This document shows, piece after piece, positions 33,850 to 44,314 of a stretch of DNA of 64,000 nt. Below the pieces are notes generated by a model. The model saw only the letters and a program-made list of their open reading frames with translations, was not told where the DNA came from and ran no database searches. Within the stretch, counting starts at the first letter, position 1; every line of letters begins with the position of its first letter. The stretch lies in assembly GCF_050003625.1 (NCBI RefSeq), contig NC_134400.1, positions 46,055,096 to 46,119,095 of the forward strand. Direction: 5' to 3'. The stretch is from Haematobia irritans (Eukaryota > Arthropoda > Insecta > Diptera > Muscidae). The position numbers and the translations under genes were made by a program.

Positions 33850-34825
33850 CTTCTAGAATCCAAGGACTCTAGAAAAAACTGTGTACTTTAAAGGTAATTT
33901 CTTACAAATTGAATATCAAAAGTTTAATTATTTATGGAGGGTAAAACTATTAGTAATAAAAAAAAAAACAAAATTGAATACTTTTTTAGATTAAAAATCC
34001 ATGCTTTCGAGAGACCAAAACAGAAATAAATTCAACCAGCATTAAATCAACACCCATATACAGACATTATTAAGACATTAAATGTCGTCTGGTTTAGTTG
34101 TCTGATGGGCGTTTCTTGTTTTCTATTAAGGCTTAAGCCAATAAAATTTTTATACGAGTTTTTGTCAGCTCGTTTTTTGCCTTATCGCTGTTACAATTTT
34201 TCACAACAATTAAAATTTTAATAAGCAGCTTGGTGGTTATGTTAAAAGCTTTATTGCCTGTAATTGAGTTGTGTTGGCAGATCCGAGTTTGAAAAGTAAA
34301 TAAAACTGCTTTAATAAAAAGACTAATTTAAATTGAGTATTTTGAAAGGTTTATTGATGGCTAAAATTTATGATGACAAAAAAGATCAAAACAGGGTTTT
34401 ATGCTTCCGTAAAATTTAAATAAAATTTTGGTAGTATCGAATGAAATATCATTGTTATTTGTTTCAGGCCTGGTAAAACGTGACATAAGAATAAAATGAG
34501 AAAGAAGAAAATTAAATTAATTTTAAATTTTAGAAATTAAATTAATTAAAATACCCTTCGTTTTTTTTTTCAAAATATATTTTTGGAATTTGTTTTTACG
34601 TTTCCATTATTTTCATGTTTACCCCATTTTATTATTAAAATAATTCAAAATAAAAATTTACATTTTTAAATTGTAATAATAACAGCCACGGGAATTTTAC
34701 TTTTATTTATGCCATAATTTAAATATGGGCATAACAGCCAAAAACTTGTTCACTTCATCAGAAGTGAACAAAATGATCTCAGAATGTAGAATAAAAGAAA
34801 TGTTTGTGGAACAACTTTAAATTTT
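33850..34825. other. fz intron, no gene seen
   Basis: AT-rich unique sequence with no recognised feature. Confidence 0.6.
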
Positions 34826-35375
34826 TTTTTCATTTCATTTCATTTATTTATTTACTTTCATAATCCAGAAGCCTCATTCGGCCAAATTGATTACATAGCA
34901 TACAAAAAAAATAAGACTTACAAATATCTTAATTTCTATTAAAATATAATTCAAATTCTATTTAATTACATTTAATGTCTTAAATATATATATACATATA
35001 TTTTTAAATAAACTTAAATATGAACACGAACATGATATTAAATTATTATTAAATAATGATTAGCACGCGAGATTCAGAAATAGGGCTAGAGATAAGAGTT
35101 TATAAGTTCTTTGAATTTACTACATGACCACGAAAACTCTCTGTGTTCATAATTTATACGGTTGTTCCAGATTCGTATAGCTCGAATTTGGAATGAACGT
35201 TGCATAGCTAGAGTGCGAAATGGTGGAACAATCAAAGAGCGTGTCCTCTGTGAGCTGCCGAATTCAAAATAGGACACTAAGTACTGAGGTCTTCTAAACT
35301 TCATTATTGATGGGTATACACTTCAGGGAACTCTACGTATAATGCCTAAAGGTATGCAATAATCGCTATGGCAAA
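34826..35375 (-). pseudogene. LINE 3' remnant (C-terminus of ORF2 plus tail)
   Basis: The minus-strand frame 35304-35086 reads MKFRRPQYLVSYFEFG, SQRTRSLIVPPFRTLAMQRS, FQIRAIRIWNNR and FKELINSYL. The order RT(R)S...P-R(T)-SF-IR-IR-WN...FK--L is the usual C terminus of Jockey/CR1-type LINE ORF2. The upstream codons YCIPLGIIRRVP at about 35370-35335 fit the same frame across one stop. The 3' tail has repeated AAATAAATAAATGAAATG and then A-rich sequence (34835-34870). Only the last ~100 codons remain. Confidence 0.65.
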
Positions 35376-35384
35376 ATGTCTATA

Positions 35385-35910
35385 AGAGCCGGCGTTATGA
35401 ATATGGGCCCCATAAAAATTAGCCCCAAACCTAAATGAAGTAGAACCCCAAAACTTATATGGAAAAAAACAACAACAATTTTTTATGTTTAATGGGCAGT
35501 AACTACATTTTATTTTTGGGGCCCGCCTGCATTATAGAAATAAATCCGAATATTTCAAACGATAAAGAACACCAATTTCCTTTTTGAGACTTGACAATGG
35601 TGGTAATTAAAAAAGTGAGCAAATGCGATTCCCAAGAGATTCGTACTCAATAACACATATTTAATACCAATCTCAAAACTTCATATTTTTTCCATCATTT
35701 TGGGGTACATTTTCACATGGTCTCGTAATTAAAAAGTAAAATTAAGCCCTCATTTCATTTAGGCGTCGATTTTCTATTTTTTATTCAGTAAAATTTGAGC
35801 TCATATTCATTTTGTAGTGTGGCCCCACATTTGTGGCCCTATTTCATTTGGGCTTTGGGGCTCATATTCCTAGGCCAATTTTCGTACCGTCATAAATTGT
35901 ATATTCACTG
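35385..35910. repeat. Possible MITE with GGCCCC-rich inverted ends
   Basis: The left part (TTATGAATATGGGCCCCATA, AGCCCCAAACCTAAATGAAG) and the right part (ATTTCATTTGGGCTTTGGGG, CTCATATTCC) are imperfect inverted copies. Limits and target duplication could not be set. Confidence 0.4.
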
Positions 35911-35919
35911 AATACAATT

Positions 35920-36960
35920 TTGGAAAAATTTTTGTCTAGTAAATAAAATTTTGCAAAATTTTCTACAGAAACAAAATTTTGACTAAATTTTCTATAGAAA
36001 TAAAATTTTGGCAAAATTGTCTATGGAAATCAAATATATAGAAATAAAATTTTGAATAAAATTTTTATAGAAATAAAATTTGGCAAATTTTTTTATAGAA
36101 ATAAAAGTTTGAAAAAATTATCAATAGAAATACAATTAAAAAAAATGTGTTGCAAACAAAATTTTCTATAGAAATAAAATTTTGAAAAATATTCTATTGA
36201 AACAAATTTTTGACTAAATTTTCTATAGAAATAAAATTTTGACTAAATTTTATATAGAAAAAAATATTTCTATAGTAATAAAATTTTGAATACATTTTTT
36301 ATGGCAGTGAGTATCAGTGAGCATCAGTAAGAAAAAAAAATTGAGAAAATTTGCTATATAAATAAAATTTGGCAATTTTTTCTTATAGAAATAAAATTTG
36401 ACAATTTTGAAAAAATTGTCAATAAAAATACAATTTTAGAAAAAATTTTGTGTAGTCAATAAAATTCTGCAAAATATTATACAGAAAAAATTTTGGCTAA
36501 ATTGTCTATAGAAATAAAATTTTGACCAAATTTTCTAATAAAAAAAATCTATTACTATAAAATTTTGGAAAGATTTTCTAATAAAAAAATCTATTACCAT
36601 AAAATTTTGGCAACATTTTCTACAGAAATAAAATTTTGACTTAAATTTTTATAGAAATAAAATTATCAATAGAAATAAAATTTTGAAAAAAATTGGTGTA
36701 ACAAACAAAATTTTGCAAAATTTTCTATAGAAATAAAAATTTGCAAAATATTCTATAGAAACAAAATTTTGACTCAATTTTCTACAGAAATAAAATTTTG
36801 ACTGAATTTACTATAGAAAAAATATTTCTATAGTAATAAAATTTTGAATTAATATTTTATAGAAATAAAATTTTGACAAAATTTGCTATAGAAATAAAAT
36901 TTTGACAAAACTTGTTATAGAAATAACATTTTGACAAAATTTTCTATAATTTTCTATGAA
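35920..36960 (+). repeat. Degenerate 29-bp array without element ends
   Basis: Diverged copies of the TTTTGACAAAATTTTCTATA repeat, many with TTGACTAAATTTTC or GCAAAATTTTC variants. No family A termini flank it. Confidence 0.85.
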
Positions 36961-38139
36961 AAAATGTTCTGTCAATATTCCACATATGTATATGGCCTTA
37001 AAATAAAATTAAAATAATATCGATTGTTCGAAATATTTCAAATAAATTGATATGGGCATTAAAATGGATCGATCCAGCCCATCTGCTAGTCTAACATTCT
37101 AGGAATCATAAAAAGATAGCCGTAATTGGAAGTTGATTTTCATTTACAATCGTGCTGTACATTGATCGAATGAATAACGCAATGGAAACTAATTTGCGCA
37201 AAAACTTGCTTAGTTACAAAAATGTCAAATGTTTTAAAAAAATTGGTTTAGCCGGAGTCGGAGTCGAGCAAAATTTTTACGACTCCGACTCCAGCAAAAT
37301 CTTCAGACTCCGGCTCCACAGCCCTGGTTATTAGGAGTAATCGTAAAATAATAAATTAACTTCTAAAATAAGATAATAAAACATGTCTGTGAAAGAGAAA
37401 TTTTTGTCATAATAGGCGCAAAATAAATTGTTTAATTTGTTAGTCGTTTGGTATTTTTTTTTTTTTAAATTTTGGTAGATTATTTTTGGTGACTTAAAGA
37501 GAAATAAACCACAACTGAAAGAAAAATATTGTGTTCACTCGCAACCATTGTATGTTAAGAGGACTTTGTTTACTTCCTTAACATAAAAAATTGTCATCAA
37601 TTCCCCCCATAAATTGCAATTGGTATTCATGCGAATTAGGAAAATAACTTCAAATCGTTCGGATTTTTTTCTGAAGAATTATCTTATTATCCTATCCAGC
37701 GGAATATTCTGTGAAGATTGGCTTAGTTAATTCCAAATGTTCCTTATGCGCCTTGCAGACTATAAGTTTAACCGGATGACAGTGGTCGTGTCGAACATAT
37801 CCCATATATTGGCCATTATAAGTTAAGTCCGAAGGCATAATCGATACTGCTGCATGTTTATGGGATCGATAACACATTTGCCGATTATTTAGTCATCAAC
37901 GAATTGTATCGATTGGACACACTGTAAGATTTTTTACAAACACAGACATTCCGGAAAAACTTATAGTCTGTAAGACGCATTAAAAATGCGATATTTTTTT
38001 GTAAAGACCGGTACTCTGTTTGTTGGTGCGAAAAAAGTTATTGACAACATCGCAAAATGTCACGAAATGATTATATATACATACGCAACTAGTGACTCGA
38101 TTTACGCACACACGCATACATAACACCGTAAGACAAATT
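36961..38139. other. fz intron, mostly unannotated; hAT-like terminal fragment at 37245-37325
   Basis: On the minus strand from 37325, CAGGGCTGTGGAGCCGGAGT resembles a known insect hAT-MITE terminus, and it is followed by repeated GGAGTCGGAGTCG blocks. Only one end is present. An isolated linker fragment (GGTAGATTATTTTTGG) is at about 37473. The rest shows nothing. Confidence 0.5.
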
Positions 38140-38352
38140 TCAATTTTTTTAACACATGAGCAAGACCTTATACACGTGAAACTAGAGGCTCTCTGGAGTA
38201 AAACTGCGTTTACAGTTTTTCGTTCTCTGGTCATTTGTCCTTTTTAGAGGACTTTAAAGTTTTAAAGGACATTTAAATAGAAAAAAATATTTTATATATT
38301 TCTACTCATCCTACGATGCAAATCAAAGAAAGGAGAGTCTTCTCCTCGATTT
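38140..38352. repeat. Hairpin (foldback) element, left arm
   Basis: AACACATGAGCAAGACCTTA, AAACTGCGTTTACAGTTTTT, TTTTAAAGGACATTTAAATA and TACTCATCCTACGATG are the reverse complement of sequence at 46660-46750 and 51120-51258. Together the pieces make one long inverted repeat, later split by the LTR retrotransposon (after 38352) and by family A elements. Confidence 0.85.
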
Positions 38353-40544
38353 TGTAATGCTGTTTTTTTCTAATTTGGTTGAGCTTTCGATAAAATATAC
38401 AAGTATAGTAGGGATATGGATCCAAACTATGTAATGTACTTGGGTGTGCAAAGTTCCTAAGAACAAAAATAATAAAATAATAAAGCATCAACTTGGTTTG
38501 AGTTTAGAACGTACGCACGTGCTTGTTAAGCTAGTCAGTTCGGGAGATGTGGGCGGGGGTCTTGTTCCAACTGCAAACCTAAACCATTACAAAAAAAAAA
38601 AAATTCACGTGCGCAATAATTGCCCAAAAAAATCATGATTCCTATGGCTTATTTCGGAACATAGATGTTAAGCTCCGGGCCTCTTTACCCACCCATCCTA
38701 AATGGTTTTTTTCAGACGGCCAACATATTCATAAAAAAAAAACCCCAACAACAACCCTTTACCTAAAACGCCTTCCGATTCACATCAACAAAGAATTATT
38801 CCATTTTAAAATATTTATTACAAAAAAAAACAAAAACAATTCAAGTAGCTAGGTCGCCATTATAATTCTAGGATCTCAATAACCAAATTCAATATATAAA
38901 TACACATATAGATATCGAGTGGGCGGGGCAATATTCAAAAAAGTATGGGGACATAACTCTTTTTGTATTTAATTTATTAGTGGGTTAAAGAGACTTAAAA
39001 GTGCTTATAGAATACTAAAATTCTCTTAAATCTCTTTGTACTGAAAAAAATATATAGTATTTTTTTTTTCTTTTTCTTTTTTTTTTAATTATTTTTTTTT
39101 TTTTTTTTAAATTTAAATCACTAAATAACTTTTCAACATGTATCAAAAAAAAATTATAAAAGTCAACTTACGGTTTACATCAGCAGTACAGCATCCAACG
39201 TTGCAAGAAGGCCCCCGTGCGATGTTTGATGTTTGCTGGATCGAAATAACTATATTTGGTATTTATATGAAATAACTGTGATACATGTTAAGGAGTTAAA
39301 GTGGTTGCAAATAAGAACTAGCAAAATTAATAGTAATTGAAATTGTTTAGGATAGAATTATAAGAATAAATTGAAATGTTAGGAAAAAATTGGGTTTTTA
39401 TCGAAGAAACAACGAAAACTGAAGGTGTTGGAGGGTTTAAGAAAATTTACGGTGTTGGTTTAGAATAAAATCACTAATAGAGCCGATAATTTTGTACTTA
39501 ATTAATAAGGACGAAAATTATTGATATGTCAAATTCATGGTGCAGGGATTCTCTTTCCCAGTTTAAGATTGAACTTTTGTTGAAAATTCTGTCTTCGCCG
39601 GGTAGCAATTAAAAATCCATTTAGATCTGCGACAAGAAACGTTGTATTTTAAAAACTCCTTCGTAAAAACTTCTCCAATCTCTCGAAAACCCGAGGTCAC
39701 CTTTTTCCCCACGTGGTCCGGTTTCCACGTTCACGTATTCTAGCGTGGTGAGGTTTTCCGATGGACACGTTTCAAGGGCACTTCGTCGAGAGACTGCCCT
39801 TTTGTATAAATTGTATATTGGCACGGACGAAAGCCTTTAAAACAAATGGAAATTTTTCCAATTAAATCATAGGTCATATCACTAGGACGAAGTTTAAGTT
39901 ACCTTTCGTACAAGGCCAAAACTTGTGTGGGTTCGTTTTCACGTTAGTGAACAAATTACAGTTTTTCTTGTCTTCTAATTCTAAAGGAAAATCGAAAAAA
40001 AACCGTGGGAGTCACTTAAAACTATTCTTTCCGCAGAAAAAACACAGTGTAGCTACCTTTAAATCTTTTCAGAATAAAATTAAAAAGAATAGTGTATAAA
40101 GAATAAAGAATACGCAATTACAATTCTGACACTTTTCGTTTTATGATCGAATGATCTTGCCGTTGTCTTACTCGTTAGAATTCTTAACTGAAAAGAATCA
40201 GTTATGTTGAAGCAAATAATCACACAGCCCCCCGATTAAAGGCGTTTAAAAAAAAAATAGGAAAAAAAAATGGAAGAAGAATAAAATTGAAATTTCTTGT
40301 CTTCTGTCCCTCAATCTGCCTAGCCTATTCACACACTATGAAATTAGCGGAACAGAAGAGAGTAGCCGTATGTCTCTCAGTGTCTCTTGTGTCAGTGATG
40401 GAAATTTGAATCATTGTACTATTCACTATGATGTAAAGAGTGTAATAGAAAATACTCTCTTGAGTAAGAAATTCAATACCAATGAACAAAGCAAAATAAA
40501 TAACTGCATAGATTTAACTACAGCCTATGGTATGGTGTATTACA
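38353..40544 (-). repeat. 3' LTR of the Gypsy-type element (2192 bp)
   Basis: TGTAAT...ATTACA ends. In the stretches compared by eye it differs from the other LTR only by homopolymer-length changes, for example in the A run near 38600 and the T run near 39090. It contains a 67-codon open frame (39621-39824, minus) that is the same in both LTRs; I assign it no function. Confidence 0.93.
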
Positions 40545-40591
40545 ACACAGGTAGTGGGTTATTGCTTGGAGCAAGAAGACAATAGCTGAAG

Positions 40592-42085
40592 TCACGCCTT
40601 GATATCTTTGGCATGGAATTTCCCAATATATTTTCCTGACATGTCCTCAAGATCATAATAACACGTCCCATGCTTTGCTATTACGCGGGCCTTTTCGAAC
40701 TGGTTCGCAAGTTTACTATTGAAATGCTCAACTGCCTTTGATTGTGCAAAATTTCTGCGGAATACGATTTGTCCTACCTTGAAATCAACAGGCCGAGATC
40801 TTAAATTATATGTCGCAACATTTCTATCATATGCCTTCCTAATGTTTGCCTGTGCTTTCTGACGAATCAATTCCAATTTCTCGTCTTGCCTCACATCTAT
40901 AGAACTGTCATCCAAAAGTTGTAATTTCCGTAGCAGAGCATACGATTGTCCATTAGTCATCATATTCTGTCCGAAGACTGTAAAATATGGAGAGAAGCCT
41001 GTGCTGGTATGTCTGGAGTTTCTCAATGCACAGCTTATGGAAGAGAGTTTAGCATCCCAATCTTTCTGATGAGGTTTCACATAGGCCCGTATCGCCGCAA
41101 GCACTGACCGATTTACTCTCTCACTAGCATTTGCTTGTGGAGAGTAAATGGCTGTGAGGTTATGGGATACTCCATAAGAATCCAGAAATGACTTAAATAT
41201 GTGCGACTTAAATTGAACACCATTGTCCGTAGTTATTATCTCGGGTACACCGAAAATGTGAAATATGCGCTTTTCTAAATATTCCACAATAACGTTGGCT
41301 GTAAATTTTCTTATGGGTTCCAAAAAATGATATTTCGACAAATGGTCCAATACAATGATGATACCGATATTACCGAAGGACGATCTCGGATATGGACCCA
41401 ATAAATCCAAATACAATTTTTGGAAAACTCGTGTAGAGACATTTTGTTGTCCCATAGGCGGTCTTGATATTTTATTGGTGGCTTTGGTTTGTTTGCACAC
41501 ATCACATGACAATATATACTCAGAAACCTGCTTTGCCATTTTAGGCCAAAAGAAGAAACTTTTCAAACGTCGCAAGGTTTTTCCGACGCCTCCATGAGCA
41601 GATAGTGGATGGTCGTGAGCTCGTTTTATGAGATCAGAAGTCATAGCGCGGGGAACCCAAAGTTTCCATGACATTTGTTCCTGGATTGGGTCTCCGGTAG
41701 CATGTTCGACACGTTTGTAAATGAAACCGTCTCGAATTTCAATATCTGGCAATTGCCCAATGTTGGAGTGAAATTTCTCAATAAGGGCCAAATACTCAGT
41801 CGATTTAAACTCTTCTGATTCTAAATTTATTTCGATTGAGTTATCAATCTCACTACAAATAATGTTATCAATATCGACAGAACAAATTTCATCCATATTT
41901 TCCGAGAACATTCGTGATAATGAGTCAGGCACAACGTTTTGACTGCCCTTGCGATGCCTAATTGTGAAGTTGAAACCTTGAAGCTTCAAGGCCCAACGGG
42001 CAAGTCGACCATGTAAATCGGTTTGACGCATTAGCCACTTTAGGGATGCGTGGTCAGTTATGACCTCAAATTCGTGGCCTTCCAC
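40592..42085 (-). CDS. Gypsy-type pol, second part: RNase H end and integrase
   Basis: 497 codons. It starts inside RNase H (ITDHASLKWLM) and the connection domain (RKGSQNVVPDSLSR). The integrase zinc finger follows (H-H at ~158-165, CDVC at ~194-197). The catalytic core has LDLLGPY (Asp ~227), TTDNG (Asp ~287) and NASERVNR (Glu ~323), the DDE triad for LTR insertion. The C-terminal part (KVGQIVFRRNF) resembles the integrase DNA-binding end. There is no internal stop. The apparent start codon is not real: the frame continues from the RT frame upstream after a one-base frameshift. It stops only 47 bp before the 3' LTR, and no clear polypurine tract lies between. Confidence 0.92.
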   Translation of the reverse strand: MEGHEFEVITDHASLKWLMRQTDLHGRLARWALKLQGFNFTIRHRKGSQNVVPDSLSRMFSENMDEICSVDIDNIICSEIDNSIEINLESEEFKSTEYLALIEKFHSNIGQLPDIEIRDGFIYKRVEHATGDPIQEQMSWKLWVPRAMTSDLIKRAHDHPLSAHGGVGKTLRRLKSFFFWPKMAKQVSEYILSCDVCKQTKATNKISRPPMGQQNVSTRVFQKLYLDLLGPYPRSSFGNIGIIIVLDHLSKYHFLEPIRKFTANVIVEYLEKRIFHIFGVPEIITTDNGVQFKSHIFKSFLDSYGVSHNLTAIYSPQANASERVNRSVLAAIRAYVKPHQKDWDAKLSSISCALRNSRHTSTGFSPYFTVFGQNMMTNGQSYALLRKLQLLDDSSIDVRQDEKLELIRQKAQANIRKAYDRNVATYNLRSRPVDFKVGQIVFRRNFAQSKAVEHFNSKLANQFEKARVIAKHGTCYYDLEDMSGKYIGKFHAKDIKA

Positions 42086-43154
42086 ATATGCACGGAATTT
42101 TTTTGATGGCCATAACTGCCGCCAAACATTCCTGCTCTGACACCGAATAATTTCTCTGTGGTGTTGTTAGCTTATGACTCATATAAGCAATGGGGACTTC
42201 GTCTCCCTCATCATCTCTTTGAGCAAGTACAGCCCCAATTCCATATTGACTTGCGTCACATTGAATTGAGAACGGTCGAGAAAAGTCTGGATTGTGCAAT
42301 ACAGGGGCGGAGCAAAGAATATTCTTTAAGTCCTCAAAAGCCTCTTTTGATTGTTCAGACCATATAAATTTCCTGCCCTTCTGAAGCATATCTGTGATTG
42401 GTGAAGTTATCGTGGCAAAATTTCGCACAAATCGCCTATACCAACCACAGATACCTAGAAATCTTCTTAGCTGACGAACGGATGTTGGCAAAGGGAAATC
42501 ACGAATCGCCTGAACTTTTTCAGGATCCGTTTGTATGGTACCATACCCAATTATATGTCCTAAATACTTCACGTGTTTAAGCATAAAACGACTTTTCTCA
42601 ACGTTAATTGTCAAATTCGCCTTTCTCATATGGAGTGCAATTTCATGAAGTAACAAAATATGTTCGTCAAAAGTCTCTGTGATTAGGAGTAAGTCATCCA
42701 AGTAAATGAAAACTTTTGTACGCAATTGAGCCGGTATGACTTTATCCATGAGTCTGGACATCGTCTGTGGCGCGTTACACAAGCCAAACGGCATGGTAAC
42801 GAACTGGTATAGGGGTCGTCCAGGTACAGTGAAAGCCGTCTTCTCCTTTGACTTTTCATCTAATGGAATTTGCCAGAAGGCGTCCTTAAGGTCAAGACTC
42901 GTAATGAATCTTGCCTTAGGCAGCCTACTGAGAATTCCATCGATTAAAGGCAAAGGATAAGCGTCTTTCACTGTAACACTGTTCAACTTCCTTGCGTCGA
43001 GACACAGTCGTACCTTCCCAGGCTTGTGCACCAAGGCCACAGGCGATGACCATGGACTCTGAGACTCCTCAATCACGCCTAGTCGAAGCATTGCCTCCAG
43101 TATGTCTTGGACCTGCATTGTTATCTCTACCTTCATCGGCAGGTGGAAAATCAA
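42066..43154 (-). pseudogene. Gypsy-type pol, first part: reverse transcriptase and RNase H, frameshifted
   Basis: 362 codons. Typical Gypsy RT: MKVEITMQVQDILEAMLRLG then VIEESQSPWSSPVALV, RLCLDARKLNSVT, SLDLKDAFWQIPL and YLDDLLLI (the YxDD active site). The thumb follows (RRFLGICGWYRRFVRNF), then RNase H (FSIQCDASQYGIGAVLAQ, YSVSEQECLAAVMAI). An extra A in a run near 42098 shifts the frame inside RNase H, after which the correct frame continues as the ORF ending at 40592. The protease and the upstream part of pol are missing: RT-coding sequence begins right beside the RING ORF. Confidence 0.9.
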
Positions 43155-43578
43155 AATTTGTTGGTTGAGACATATTTAATAATTGATCTAATGATTGAGC
43201 TCCTCCCTCGTTTACAAGCTGATCTGCGTTAGAATTTACCACATCTACTGTAGCTGGTTTTTGGTTTTGATTATTCGTTTTGGGCTTCGCCCCACTCTTG
43301 TTACTACCCGAAGCTTGGGCACTAGACACTTGGTTAGATTTTTGTGACATAATGTCATATGGTACCAGTCTATTTTGCCTACATAATTTCGCGCAAACTG
43401 GGCATACCTGCGTTTCATTCAAAATACGGACAATACATTCTTTATGAAAGATGTGTTTACACGGAGTACTAACAATCACCTCATCTAATTCGAAATCTTT
43501 GTTACAAATAATACACTGTTTAGGATTATAACTTGCTCCCAGATTGGTTAAATTTTCGTTGCTGTGAACGAGTGACAT
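43069..43578 (-). CDS. RING-H2 finger ORF in the gag position of the retrotransposon
   Basis: 169 codons. Residues 22-62 form a complete RING-H2 finger: C22, C25, C40, H42, H45, C48, C59 and C62 (CX2C, X14, CXH, X2H, X2C, X10, CX2C). RING-H2 domains usually bind zinc and recruit ubiquitin-conjugating enzymes. A low-complexity S/Q/N/K-rich stretch follows (~75-125). The last ~28 residues read into the RT region in a different frame, so the natural C terminus is lost, most likely through a deletion that removed gag and protease. It could be the N terminus of an unusual gag or an acquired domain. No capsid-like or zinc-knuckle sequence is seen. Confidence 0.75.
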   Translation of the reverse strand: MSLVHSNENLTNLGASYNPKQCIICNKDFELDEVIVSTPCKHIFHKECIVRILNETQVCPVCAKLCRQNRLVPYDIMSQKSNQVSSAQASGSNKSGAKPKTNNQNQKPATVDVVNSNADQLVNEGGAQSLDQLLNMSQPTNFDFPPADEGRDNNAGPRHTGGNASTRRD

Positions 43579-44290
43579 TGGGTTCTATTAGAGAAAAAAA
43601 AATATATACATATATGTTGTGAATCTTGGCTGTGTTCAGTAAAGGTTTGCTTTTAAATAATTCAAATTGAAAGTCATCTCTATATTCAGTGTTGGAAAAA
43701 ATTGGAAGACGTAGTCCCCTAATTTCTGTAATATATTTCACTCTCATGAGAAAAAAAAAAGAATGATATAAAAAAATATTTTTGTTAATTTCCTTCACTA
43801 ACACTAAACGGGATGTCTATGCCATAGTATCATGTTGTTGCTGCACTTAACGCACCTTAAAATCTCGCAGCCCTAAGAAATCAGAAGGTGGACAATACTA
43901 GCTAGAATCCTACTGCTAAGTAATTGTAATTCCTATGCAATCTTATTCTTAGTTTCTCGAAATCGTAAGGGACACAAATACAACTTAGGAATCGAATTCG
44001 GTAAGGTAACTTTTGGACAAAAAGGAATGAAAAGCCAGAAAAATCAAAATGGATTCTATACGACAAAGTATCTGTAAAGAATGATTCCGATAAAGGTTTT
44101 CTGTTATTACATTCTTGATCATATGATCAAATTTAATAAACAAACACATCGACCTATACCTCATTTGAAACCTAAAATAATATGATGTTAAATATGAGGT
44201 ACCCAAAAACTTGAGGAATTGCTATTTGGTGGAGTTATACGAACTAAGTGTTAAGGTCAAAATTCATTAACATGAGGTTCCTAAGTTTTC

Positions 44291-44310
44291 GGGCCCCACG
44301 TTGGGCGCCA
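44291..44310 (-). promoter_or_regulatory. Primer binding site, tRNA-Lys type
   Basis: On the minus strand, TGGCGCCCAACGTGGGGCCC begins 4 nt after the 5' LTR. It is complementary to the 3' end of insect tRNA-Lys including CCA (with one mismatch near its inner end). It primes minus-strand DNA synthesis. Confidence 0.9.
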
Positions 44311-44314
44311 TCTT

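Noticed and set aside
43526..43804. 92-codon ORF upstream of the RING ORF
   Set aside because: Overlaps the RING ORF in another frame and reads through A/T runs of the retrotransposon leader.
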